This document shows positions 1 to 7,623 of a DNA stretch of 13,024 nt, piece after piece (the first letter of the stretch is position 1; every line of letters begins with the position of its first letter). The position numbers were made by a program, and so were the translations under genes. The stretch comes from Thermoanaerobaculia bacterium. Lineage in GTDB: Bacteria > Acidobacteriota > Thermoanaerobaculia > Multivoradales > UBA5704. The notes beneath the pieces are model-generated. The model worked only from the letters and a program-made list of their open reading frames with translations, was not told the DNA's origin and made no database searches. Location of the stretch: the NCBI GenBank assembly GCA_025937035.1, contig JAICSG010000043.1, positions 1 to 13,024 of the forward strand. The letters run 5' to 3'.

Positions 1-486
1 GCGGACCGCGAGGGGCGGCCCTCGGCGCGCGTGGTGCTGCTCAAGGGGCTGGACGAGCGGGGGCTCGTCTTCTACACCAACTACGACAGCCGCAAGGGGC
101 GGGAGCTGGAGGAGAATCCGTTCGCCGCCCTGGTCTTCTACTGGCCCGCCTTCGACCGGCAGGTGCGGATCGAGGGGACGGTGGAGAGGACCTCGCGCGA
201 GGAGTCCAAGACCTACTTCATCTCCCGCCCGCTCGGCTCGCGGCTGGGGGCGTGGGCCTCCCCCCAGAGCCGGCCGATCGCCGGGCGCGAGGAGCTGGAG
301 GGGCGGCTGCGCGAGGTGGAGGAGCGCTTCGGCGAGGAGGTACCGCTCCCCGAGAGCTGGGGTGGCTACCGGGTGCGGCCGGAGAGGGTCGAATTCTGGC
401 AGGGGCGCCCCAGCCGGCTGCACGACCGCCTGCGCTACTCCCGCGAGGCCGGCGGCGGCTGGCGCATCGAGCGGCTGGCCCCCTGA
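1..486 (+). CDS. pdxH: Pyridoxamine 5'-phosphate oxidase, 3' part (5' end outside window)
   Basis: This cytosolic FMN enzyme oxidises pyridoxamine or pyridoxine 5'-phosphate to pyridoxal 5'-phosphate, the last step of vitamin B6 synthesis and salvage. Frame 1 is open from base 1 and encodes 161 residues before the TGA at 484-486. About 50-60 N-terminal residues are missing compared with the usual ~210-220 aa. Family hallmarks seen in order are a [10 protein letters not shown] strand near the FMN site, [20 protein letters not shown], a WASPQSRPI block, and the C-terminal [17 protein letters not shown] segment, whose Arg-Leu-His corresponds to the substrate-phosphate-contacting residues of the E. 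coli enzyme. It ends in WRIERLAP, a typical PdxH tail. lhgO starts one base after the stop, so the two are probably co-transcribed, although their reactions are not directly linked. The internal GTG at 31 is not the real start. Confidence 0.94.
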   Translation, partial: ADREGRPSARVVLLKGLDERGLVFYTNYDSRKGRELEENPFAALVFYWPAFDRQVRIEGTVERTSREESKTYFISRPLGSRLGAWASPQSRPIAGREELEGRLREVEERFGEEVPLPESWGGYRVRPERVEFWQGRPSRLHDRLRYSREAGGGWRIERLAP

Positions 487-487
487 T

Positions 488-1696
488 ATGGAACCACCCG
501 TCGACGGCTCCTGCGACGTTGCCGTGGTCGGCGGCGGCCTGATCGGGCTCGCCACGGCCATGGCGCTCTCCGCGCAAGGGCGGCGGGTGGCCGTGCTCGA
601 AGCCGAGGAGCGGCTGGCCGTCCACCAGAGCGGCCACAACAGCGGCGTCATCCACTCCGGGATCTACTACAAGCCGGGCTCGCTCAAGGCGGAGCTGTGC
701 GCCGCCGGCTCGCGGGCCCTCTACCGCTTCTGCGCCGAGGAGGGGATCGCCCACGAGCGCTGCGGCAAGCTGATCGTGGCGACCTCTCCCGAGGAGCTGC
801 CGCGGCTCGACGAGCTCCAGCGCCGGGGGGAGGCGAACGGGCTCAACGGCGTGCGCCGGCTCAAATCGGAGGAGATCCGGGAGATCGAGCCGCACGCGGC
901 GGGGATCGCCGCCCTGCACGTGCCGGAGACCGGGATCGCCGACTACCCGGCGGTGGCGCGCGCCTACGCCCGCCGGATCGAGGCCGCGGGGGGGCGGGTA
1001 CGGACCGGCGTCCGCCTGACCGCGGTGCGGCGGGACGGCTCCGGCCTGGCCGTGGAGACCTCGCGCGGCGCCCTCGCCTGCCGGCTGCTGGTCAACTGCG
1101 CGGGCCTGCAGTCCGACCGCGTGGCCCGCCTCTGCGGCGCCACGCCCGACGTGCGCATCTTCCCCTTCCGTGGGGAGTACTACGATCTCGCCCCCGCGCG
1201 GCGGAGCCTGGTGCGCGGGCTGATCTATCCGGTGCCCGATCCCCGCTTTCCGTTCCTGGGCGTCCACCTGACCCGGCGGGTCGACGGCTCGATCGAGGCC
1301 GGCCCCAACGCCGTGCTGGCGCTCAAGCGCGAGGGGTACCGCTGGCGAGACGTCTCCCTGCGCGACGCCGCCGCGATCGCCGCCTGGCCGGGCTTCTGGC
1401 ATCTGGCGGCCCGTTTCCTGGGGATCGGGGTCTATGAGGTGCGGCGGTCGCTCTCCAAGGGGCTGTTCGTGCGCGACCTCCAGCGGCTGGTGCCGGAGAT
1501 CGCTCCGGACGATGTCCATCGGGCGGGGAGCGGGGTGCGGGCGCAGGCTTTGGACGCCAAGGGGGGGCTGATCGACGACTTCCGGATCGCGCGCAGCGAG
1601 CGGGCGATCCACGTGCTGAACGCTCCGTCCCCCGGCGCCACCGCCTCGATGCCGATCGGCGAGCGCATCGCGGCGATGGCGGCGGAGGTCCTCTAG
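488..1696 (+). CDS. lhgO: L-2-hydroxyglutarate oxidase/dehydrogenase, FAD-dependent
   Basis: The product is a 402-residue FAD oxidoreductase of the DAO superfamily. LhgO-type enzymes oxidise L-2-hydroxyglutarate to 2-oxoglutarate, as metabolite repair or lysine/glutarate catabolism, often passing electrons to the membrane quinone pool. The N-terminal Rossmann motif GGGLIG (residues 15-20) follows a hydrophobic strand, and Glu38 ends the second strand where the FAD ribose is bound. The segment HQSGHNSGVIHSGIYYKPGS (46-65) is a strong LhgO signature. FPFRGEYY (225-232) and the C-terminal LNAPSPGATASMPIGERIA (377-395), which closes the FAD site, also fit, and the length is close to E. coli LhgO (~420). 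The ATG at 488 is chosen because the dinucleotide fold begins 10 residues later and the gene abuts pdxH. There is no clear Shine-Dalgarno, so translation is probably coupled to pdxH. The open frame does extend upstream inside pdxH, but that part is not family-like. Confidence 0.91.
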   Translation: MEPPVDGSCDVAVVGGGLIGLATAMALSAQGRRVAVLEAEERLAVHQSGHNSGVIHSGIYYKPGSLKAELCAAGSRALYRFCAEEGIAHERCGKLIVATSPEELPRLDELQRRGEANGLNGVRRLKSEEIREIEPHAAGIAALHVPETGIADYPAVARAYARRIEAAGGRVRTGVRLTAVRRDGSGLAVETSRGALACRLLVNCAGLQSDRVARLCGATPDVRIFPFRGEYYDLAPARRSLVRGLIYPVPDPRFPFLGVHLTRRVDGSIEAGPNAVLALKREGYRWRDVSLRDAAAIAAWPGFWHLAARFLGIGVYEVRRSLSKGLFVRDLQRLVPEIAPDDVHRAGSGVRAQALDAKGGLIDDFRIARSERAIHVLNAPSPGATASMPIGERIAAMAAEVL

Positions 1697-1709
1697 CTGG
1701 GGATCAGTC

Positions 1710-2270
1710 TCATCTGCCTTCGGATTCGTGATCGATCCAGATCCGCACCGTCTCGTCGTCGCCGTGGACGGTGAGCAGCTCCCCCTGGCCGTGGCGGGCG
1801 AGCTCGTCGAGGGCGGCGTCGAGGTTGATCTCGTCCCCGTCCCCGGAGAGCAGGGCGGAGACCACCGGGAGGGGGACCCGGGCCTCGACCTCCTCCCGCT
1901 TCCCCTCGCGGTTGACGGCCCGCATCTCCAGGTAGTCGCCCCGCTTGGCGATCTTCACGTCCGAGCTGGGATCTTTGACGGTGATGAAGTTGGCGTCCGG
2001 TCCGCGCTCGATCTCGCGCCAGGCCCGGCGCAGGTCCGAGACGTCGTAGTCGTGATCGTGGATCCGCATCCGGCCATGATGGTGATCGTCGTCCGAGACC
2101 ATCCCGGAGAGGTTGCGGACCATCGAGAGCGGCATGTTGATCGACACCCGCTCGTCCTTGGTCCCGTGGCCGTCGACCTTGACGTGGATCCAGAGATCCG
2201 CCGCGACCGCCTGCCCTGCCGTGAGCGCCGCCACCAGCAGGGCGCCCCCGAGAATCTTCGTCGTGCTCAT
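1710..2270 (-). CDS. Small exported His/Asp-rich protein of unknown function
   Basis: The product is 186 residues with a clear Sec signal peptide: a Lys at 5, a hydrophobic core at about 7-18, and an AVAA/D cleavage site near residue 24. It should therefore be periplasmic or secreted. A His/Asp cluster at 60-74 (DDDHHHGRMRIHDHD) could bind metal, but this is inference. Two halves look related: residues 43-112 and 130-181 each run as a PLxxV strand-helix start, a helix with a DL or DE motif, a TVxD/TVHGDDE strand, then VxI. The end is VRIWID followed by a short tail. From memory this resembles uncharacterised exported proteins of Acidobacteriota; no function is known to me. The start is well supported by AAGGAGGAG about 4 bases upstream of the ATG. 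It is the last gene of the minus-strand block, 68 bases after pepF, and converges on lhgO across only 13 bases with no evident terminator. Confidence 0.8.
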   Translation of the reverse strand: MSTTKILGGALLVAALTAGQAVAADLWIHVKVDGHGTKDERVSINMPLSMVRNLSGMVSDDDHHHGRMRIHDHDYDVSDLRRAWREIERGPDANFITVKDPSSDVKIAKRGDYLEMRAVNREGKREEVEARVPLPVVSALLSGDGDEINLDAALDELARHGQGELLTVHGDDETVRIWIDHESEGR

Positions 2271-2330
2271 CGTCTCCTCCTTGGTGGACCGTTCCGTCCG
2301 GTTTCAATGGATAGGACGGTGGAGGAGACG
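2271..2330 (-). promoter_or_regulatory. Hairpin predicted to mask the RBS of the small exported gene
   Basis: In the minus-strand transcript, CGTCTCCTCC (2330-2321) begins 8 bases after the pepF stop codon. It is a perfect 10-base complement of GGAGGAGACG (2280-2271), which holds the Shine-Dalgarno site and runs to the base before the ATG at 2270. An inner stem, CCGTCC (2319-2314) with GGACGG (2299-2294), can stack inside with a 14-base loop. Seen directly: the complementarity. Inferred: pairing would hide the ribosome site, and a ribosome ending pepF would disrupt the upstream arm, coupling the two genes. No U-tract follows, so an intrinsic terminator is unlikely. Confidence 0.6.
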
Positions 2331-2338
2331 ATTCCGTT

Positions 2339-4138
2339 TCACAGCTTCATATTCTCCAGGGTGTCGATCTGCTCGCGCACGAGGTCGAAGCCGCCCTGCC
2401 AGAAGGAGCGGTCGGTCATGTCGATGCCGACCTCGGCGAGGATCTGCTCCGGGCGGGCCGAGCCGCCGTAGGAGAGGAGCCGCAGGTAGCCGGGCTTGAA
2501 GGCCTCCCCCTCCTCCTGGAAGCGGCGGTAGAGGGCGAGCACCAGGAGCTGGCCGAAGCTGTAGGCGTAGCAGTAGAACGGCGTCTGATAGATGTGGGGG
2601 ATCGACAGCCACTCGTAGCGGAACTCGGGAGCCACCTCCACGCTGTCGCCGAACTGCTCGCGCAGCTTCCCCATGTAGAGCTCCGCCAACTCGTCGGTCG
2701 AGCGGCCGGCGCGGATCGCCTCGTGCGCCTCGATCTCGAAGAGCACGAAGTAGGCCTGGCGGAGCACGGTGGCGTAGACGTCGTCTACGGCCGCGGCCAG
2801 CAGCTCGCGGCGGGCGAGCGGGTCGGGCTCCTCGCGCAGCAGCCGGTCGGTCATCAGCATCTCGGCGAACACCGAGGCGGTCTCGGCGAGCGGCAGCGAG
2901 GCGTGCTGGGTGAGGCTGGAGCAGTGGCTGGCCAGCATGCTGTGGATGGCGTGGCCGAGCTCATGGGCGAGCGTCGCCACGTCGCGCACCCGGCCGGCGA
3001 AGTTGACCAGCACCCAGGGGGTGTAGCGGGGGAGCACGGTATAGCAGAAGGCGCCGCCGCGCTTGCCCTTGCGGATCTCGCCGTCGAGGTGCTTCTCGGC
3101 GAACACCCTCTGGGCGTACTCGGCCAGCTTGGGATGGAAGTCCTCGAACGTCTCCAGCACCGAGCGGACGGCGTCGGAGTAGTCGACCTTGCGGTCGGAG
3201 CCGGCGAGCGGGGCGTAGAGGTCGTAGCGCCGGAGCTTCGGGAGGCCCAGCCAGCCGGCCTTGAGCCGGAAGTAGCGCTGGAAGAGGCCGGCGTTCTCGC
3301 GCGCCGTCTCCAGCAGCACCTCGACGGCGCGGTCCGGGATGTCGTTGTCCAGGTTGCGCACCGCGATCGCGGAGGGGTAGCCGCGCAGCACCACCTGCTC
3401 GTCGTACCAGTTGCGCACCACGTTGGCGTAGATCTGGCCGAGGATGTTCGCCTCGTGGGAGTAGACCCGGTAGAGCTCCTGGTAGGCGGCCTCGCGCTCT
3501 CCCGCCTCGGGGGAGAAGGCGTGGCTCATCAGCTCGTCGCGGGTGAGCTTGCGCGCCTCGCCGTCCACCGTGAGGTTGAACTCGAGCCGGTTGGTGAGCA
3601 TCGAGTAGAGCGTGATGACGGCGTCGGCGCCCGTCTGGTCCTTGACGTTGATGATCTGCTCGGACTTCTCGTCGAGCGTATGGGGCTTGAAGCGCCGCAG
3701 GTCCTGGAGGTACTTGCGGTAGTCGCGGTGCTCGCTCTCGGCGGGCAGCAGGCGCCAGGCCTCGTCGTCGGTGAGGCTGCGCCACCAGAGGGTGAAGAAG
3801 AGGACGCGGTTACCCGCCTCCGTCCCCGCCTGCCGCACGCGGTTGAGGAAGGTCAGCGCCTCCTGGCTGCCGGTGTTCGAGTAGAACCAGAGCGCGGCGT
3901 AGCCGTTGACCACCTGGATGAAGTCGTGGAGCTCCTCGTACTGACGGAGGATGGAGAGGAAGGCGCGCGGGTCCATCTGGGGATCGAGGTCCGCGCGCCG
4001 CCGCTCGAAGGAGGAGACCGCCGATTCGAGATCGGCGAACCGGGCGGAGAACACCTGCTCGCTGGGCTCCGGCAGCAGCTCCGAGAGGTCCCAACTCGTC
4101 AGGTTATAGGTCGGAAGGGTCTTGGTGATGACGTCCAT
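2339..4138 (-). CDS. pepF: M3 family oligoendopeptidase (PepF-like zinc metallopeptidase)
   Basis: The 599-residue protein is a cytosolic peptidase of the PepF/M3B clan, cutting short peptides of roughly 6-20 residues during peptide recycling or signal-peptide degradation. The zinc motif HELGH is at 392-396. The third zinc ligand is most likely Glu419 in LAETASVFAE (417-426), a block conserved in M3 peptidases. The substrate-binding HIYQTPFYCYAYSFGQ segment (515-530) carries the His and Tyr residues that hold the carbonyl oxygen in this family. The mainly helical N-terminal part (1-200) matches the PepF N-terminal domain, and length is typical (~600). There is no signal peptide. The ATG at 4138 fits the family N-terminus, but no strong Shine-Dalgarno is visible. 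It lies 32 bases downstream of the large Asp-box gene, so co-transcription is likely. The symbol follows family similarity; the closest characterised relative is not established. Confidence 0.92.
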   Translation of the reverse strand: MDVITKTLPTYNLTSWDLSELLPEPSEQVFSARFADLESAVSSFERRRADLDPQMDPRAFLSILRQYEELHDFIQVVNGYAALWFYSNTGSQEALTFLNRVRQAGTEAGNRVLFFTLWWRSLTDDEAWRLLPAESEHRDYRKYLQDLRRFKPHTLDEKSEQIINVKDQTGADAVITLYSMLTNRLEFNLTVDGEARKLTRDELMSHAFSPEAGEREAAYQELYRVYSHEANILGQIYANVVRNWYDEQVVLRGYPSAIAVRNLDNDIPDRAVEVLLETARENAGLFQRYFRLKAGWLGLPKLRRYDLYAPLAGSDRKVDYSDAVRSVLETFEDFHPKLAEYAQRVFAEKHLDGEIRKGKRGGAFCYTVLPRYTPWVLVNFAGRVRDVATLAHELGHAIHSMLASHCSSLTQHASLPLAETASVFAEMLMTDRLLREEPDPLARRELLAAAVDDVYATVLRQAYFVLFEIEAHEAIRAGRSTDELAELYMGKLREQFGDSVEVAPEFRYEWLSIPHIYQTPFYCYAYSFGQLLVLALYRRFQEEGEAFKPGYLRLLSYGGSARPEQILAEVGIDMTDRSFWQGGFDLVREQIDTLENMKL

Positions 4139-4170
4139 GGCAATTTATGTCGTTTCGAGATCCCGTTTCC

Positions 4171-7100
4171 CTATTTTAGCTGAGCGGGCGGCACGATGAC
4201 CGCCGCGACACCCTTTTCCCGCGCGAGCTGGTTGAAATGGGCGAGGTCGGTATCCCAGATCCCGCGCAGCTTGGCGAGCTGGGCATCGATCGCCGCCGTC
4301 AGCTCACGCTTGACCTGCACGGCCTGTGCCGTGGGCCGGTAGTCGCCGAGAGAGGCCGAGGCGGCCACGCCGTTGAGCTTGTCGTTCAGCCGGATGGGGA
4401 AGTTGAGCGGGTCCTCGGAAGCATGGACCTTCGTCTGATAGAGCGCCTCCTCGACCTCCGTCATCTTCTTGTCGAGGTCCTTGGCGGCGGCGACCACCGG
4501 CTTCGTGGCCTCCTCCTTGCCGAGGTGCTTCTCGATCTGCTGGAGCTGGCCGCGCACGTCGCGGATGCGGCGGATGGCGTCGTGGGTCTCGGTCAGCTTG
4601 TCCCGGATCTCGGAGAGGAATTGATACTGCGCCTCCAAGTCCTCCTGAGTGGCCTTGGAGCGCGGGTCCTCGCGGATCTCGAAGGGTTGGGTGAGGGTCT
4701 GCCCGGCCGCGGTCAGCCGCACCTGGTAGCTGCCCGGCACCGCCAGGGGACCCTGCGGCTCGCCGGTCCACAGCACCATGCCGGGGAACGTGGTGGCGGC
4801 CGGCCACTCCATGTTCCACACGAAGCGGTTGAGCCCCGCCTCGGTCGGGATCTTCGGCTCCGGATGACGGCCCCGGCGCCCCTCTCCGGCCTGCTCCTCC
4901 GGCTCGCCGGAGCTCTCCTCGGTCTCCGCTTCCGCCCTGCCCTCGGAGGTCTCGCCGGGCTTGACGGCAGTAGCCGCCGCGGGCTTCTTCTCCGGCTCCT
5001 TCGCCTTCTCTTTCGCCTTCTCGTTCCCCTTCTCGGCCGGCTTGCCCTGGAAGGTGCGGATCACCTTGCCGTCGCGGGTGAGGATCTCCAGCTTCACGTT
5101 CCTGGCCTGGGCGGCCGGCGGCGCCTCCTTCAGGTAGTAGTCGATGACCACGCCGGCCGGCGGGTTCTGCCCGGCGTTCGGCGGCTGGAAGAAGCCCCCT
5201 CCGCCGTCCGTGCTCCGGTAGGCCGGAGCCGGCGGGAAGAGGTGGACCGCCGCGCCGGCGAGGTCGCGGCTGCCGGCGATCTCGCGCAGCGGCGTCAGGT
5301 CGTCGAGCGCCCAGAAGGAGCGGCCGTGGGTGGCGGCGATCAGGGAGCCGTCCTTGATCGTGAGGTCGTGGATGGGGACGACCGGCAGGTTGAGCTGCAG
5401 CGGCTGCCAGTGCCCGCCATCGTCGAAGGAGACGTACATGCCGCGCTCGGTGCCGGCGTAGAGGAGCCCCCGGCGGACCGGATCGGCACGGATCACCCGC
5501 GTGAAGTGGGTGGGCTCGATGCCGTTGTCGATGCGCGTCCAGGTCGCCCCGTAGTCGTTCGTCTTGTAGAGATAGGGGCGGTTGTCGTCCGACTTGTACA
5601 TCGTCGCCGCCACGTAGGCGGTCCCCTTGTCGAGCGGGCTGGCGTCGATCTCGTTGATCATGATCCAGTCCGGAATCCCCTTGGGGGTGACGTTCTTCCA
5701 GGTCTTGCCGCCGTCGCGGGTGACGTGGACCAGGCCGTCGTCCGAGCCGGTCCAGATCACCCCCGGCTCCACCGGCGACTCGGCCACGTAGAAGATCGTG
5801 TCGTAGTACTCGACGCTGGTGTTGTCCTTGGTGATCGGGCCTCCCGAGGAGGCCTGCCGGGCTTTGTCGTTGCGCGTCAGGTCGGGGGAGATCGCCGTCC
5901 AGCTCTGCCCGCCGTCCGTGCTCTTGAACAGCACCTGGGAGGCGGCGTAGAGCGTGTTGGGGTCGTTCGGCGAGAAGGCGATGGGGAAGTTCCACTGGAA
6001 GCGCTGCTTGATGTCGGCCGCGGCGGCGCCCATCGGGTTGTCCGGCCAGGGGTTGACGTCGCGGATGTCCCCGGTGGCGTGATTCAGCCGGATGAGCAGC
6101 CCGCCGTAGGAGCCGCCGTAGACCACCTCGGGGTCTTTCGGATCGGCGACGATGTAGCCGCTCTCGCCCCCCGCGGTCGGCTCCCAGTCGCGGGGGCCGA
6201 TGCCGGCGCCCGAGCCACGCGAGAGGATGCGGACCGCCGAGTTGTCCTGCTGCGCGCCGAGGATCCGGTACGGGATGTGGGTGTCGGTCGAGACGCGGTA
6301 GAACTGGGCCGTGGGCTGGTTCTCCTCGGTCGTCCAGGTCTTGCCGCCGTCGGTCGACACGGTGGCGCCGCCGTCGTTCGACTCGATCATCCGCAGCGGG
6401 TCGTTGGGATCGATCCAGAGGTCGTGGTTGTCGCCGTGGGGCACGCGGATGGAGGTGAACGTCCGGCCTCCGTCCTTGGAGTGGAGGAACTGGACATTGG
6501 GGGCGTAGACCCCCTCCTCGTCCTTGGGATCGGCGTAGACGTGGCTGTAGTACCAGGCGCGCTGGCGGAGCTCGGGATCGCCGCTGGTCTTCATCCAGGT
6601 CTTGCCGCCGTCGCGGGAGCGGAAGAGGCCGCCGTCCGCCGCCTCGACGATGGCGTAGAGGTTGTCCGGGTTGGTGGGGGAGACGGCGACGCCGTTGATG
6701 CCGATCGTCCCCTTGGGGAGCCCCGGGTTGCGGGTCAGCTCGGTCCAGTGGTCGCCGCCGTCGGTGGTCTTCCAGATCCCGGAGCCGGGGCCGCCGCTCT
6801 CCAGGCTGTAGGGGGTCCGCTTGAAATTCCACATCGAGGCGTAGAGCACCCGCGGGTTGGTCGGGTCCATGGTGAGGTCGACCGCGCCCACCCGGTCGCT
6901 CACGTAGAGCACGCGCTCCCAGTGGGCGCCGCCGTCCTTGGTCCGGTAGACGCCGCGCATCTCGTTGGGGCCGAAGACGTGCCCCAGCACGGCGGCGTAG
7001 ACCAGGTCCGGGTCCTTGGGGTGGATGCGGATGCGGGAGATCTGCCGGGAGTCGGCGAGGCCGATGAAGGTCCAGCTCCGGCCCGCGTCGGTCGACTTCC

Positions 7101-7539
7101 ACATGCCGTCGCCATGGGAGACGTTGCCGCGCACCGTCACCTCGCCGCCCCCCACGTAGACCACGTTCGGGTCCCAGTCCGAGACGGCCACGGCGCCGAT
7201 CGAGCCGCCGAAGAAGCCGTCCGAGACGTTCTTCCAGGTGCGGGCGCCGTCGACCGTCTTCCACACGCCCCCGCCGGTGCCGCCGAAGTAGTAGGTGTTG
7301 CGATCCCCGGGGATGCCGGTGACCGCGGCCACGCGGCCGCCCCGGTAGGGGCCGATCTCGCGCCACTTGAGCCCCGAGAACAGGGCGGGATCGGCCGCGG
7401 GCTTCGCCGCCGCCACGGAGGCGGGCGTCGCGGTCTCTTGCTTGTGCTTGGATTTGGCCGCGTGGGCGCCGGCGGGAAGGAGGACGGTCAGCAGGAGGGC
7501 GAGCGGGAAAGCGGATCGGAAAGCGATAGATTTCACCAT
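4171..7539 (-). CDS. Large exported Asp-box (BNR/VPS10-like) beta-propeller protein
   Basis: The 1122-residue protein has a Sec signal peptide (Lys3, Arg8, hydrophobic core 11-23, AHA/A cleavage near 27), so it is exported. Residues about 58-745 carry eleven Asp-box-like turns of the form S/T-x-D-x-G-x-T/S-W, with the aromatic at 102, 156, 207, 265, 315, 361, 402, 547, 614, 667 and 711. This means one or two beta-propellers of the sortilin/VPS10 or sialidase-like type. The opening KWREIGPYRGGRVAAVTGIP is typical of a family common in Acidobacteriota and Bacteroidota. A Lys/Glu/Pro-rich linker (about 833-895) leads to a C-terminal part with a strand-rich segment (900-957) and a coiled-coil-prone helical region (960-1105). 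These proteins are often labelled glycosyl hydrolases, but I see no proof of catalysis; binding or scaffolding is equally possible. A GAGGAG lies about 12 bases before the ATG. It sits directly upstream of pepF. Confidence 0.9.
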   Translation of the reverse strand: MVKSIAFRSAFPLALLLTVLLPAGAHAAKSKHKQETATPASVAAAKPAADPALFSGLKWREIGPYRGGRVAAVTGIPGDRNTYYFGGTGGGVWKTVDGARTWKNVSDGFFGGSIGAVAVSDWDPNVVYVGGGEVTVRGNVSHGDGMWKSTDAGRSWTFIGLADSRQISRIRIHPKDPDLVYAAVLGHVFGPNEMRGVYRTKDGGAHWERVLYVSDRVGAVDLTMDPTNPRVLYASMWNFKRTPYSLESGGPGSGIWKTTDGGDHWTELTRNPGLPKGTIGINGVAVSPTNPDNLYAIVEAADGGLFRSRDGGKTWMKTSGDPELRQRAWYYSHVYADPKDEEGVYAPNVQFLHSKDGGRTFTSIRVPHGDNHDLWIDPNDPLRMIESNDGGATVSTDGGKTWTTEENQPTAQFYRVSTDTHIPYRILGAQQDNSAVRILSRGSGAGIGPRDWEPTAGGESGYIVADPKDPEVVYGGSYGGLLIRLNHATGDIRDVNPWPDNPMGAAAADIKQRFQWNFPIAFSPNDPNTLYAASQVLFKSTDGGQSWTAISPDLTRNDKARQASSGGPITKDNTSVEYYDTIFYVAESPVEPGVIWTGSDDGLVHVTRDGGKTWKNVTPKGIPDWIMINEIDASPLDKGTAYVAATMYKSDDNRPYLYKTNDYGATWTRIDNGIEPTHFTRVIRADPVRRGLLYAGTERGMYVSFDDGGHWQPLQLNLPVVPIHDLTIKDGSLIAATHGRSFWALDDLTPLREIAGSRDLAGAAVHLFPPAPAYRSTDGGGGFFQPPNAGQNPPAGVVIDYYLKEAPPAAQARNVKLEILTRDGKVIRTFQGKPAEKGNEKAKEKAKEPEKKPAAATAVKPGETSEGRAEAETEESSGEPEEQAGEGRRGRHPEPKIPTEAGLNRFVWNMEWPAATTFPGMVLWTGEPQGPLAVPGSYQVRLTAAGQTLTQPFEIREDPRSKATQEDLEAQYQFLSEIRDKLTETHDAIRRIRDVRGQLQQIEKHLGKEEATKPVVAAAKDLDKKMTEVEEALYQTKVHASEDPLNFPIRLNDKLNGVAASASLGDYRPTAQAVQVKRELTAAIDAQLAKLRGIWDTDLAHFNQLAREKGVAAVIVPPAQLK

Positions 7540-7570
7540 AGGTCGGCAGGCTCCTCAGCGTTCGTCGCTT

Positions 7571-7617
7571 TCTACCACAGATGGGCGGGCGGCCGCGCGG
7601 GCCGCCCTCGGGGTAGA
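7571..7617 (-). other. GC-rich hairpin in the HTH/Asp-box gene gap
   Basis: GGGCGGCC (7587-7594) pairs with GGCCGCCC (7600-7607) around a 5-base loop. An outer 6-bp stem, TCTACC (7571-7576) with GGTAGA (7612-7617), flanks it. It fills much of the 84-base gap between the tandem-HTH gene and the Asp-box gene. No T-run follows on either strand, so it is not a classical intrinsic terminator. It could attenuate read-through or stabilise an mRNA end; neither is shown. Confidence 0.4.
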
Positions 7618-7623
7618 CCGGGC

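Noticed and set aside
218..1612. Long minus-strand frame opposite pdxH and lhgO
   Set aside because: It is antisense to two clear enzymes and its Pro/Arg/Gly/Ala-rich translation has no recognisable domain.
303..1696. Functional operon link between vitamin B6 oxidase and L-2-hydroxyglutarate oxidase
   Set aside because: The genes are adjacent and probably co-transcribed, but the reactions share no substrate; co-location alone does not support a pathway.
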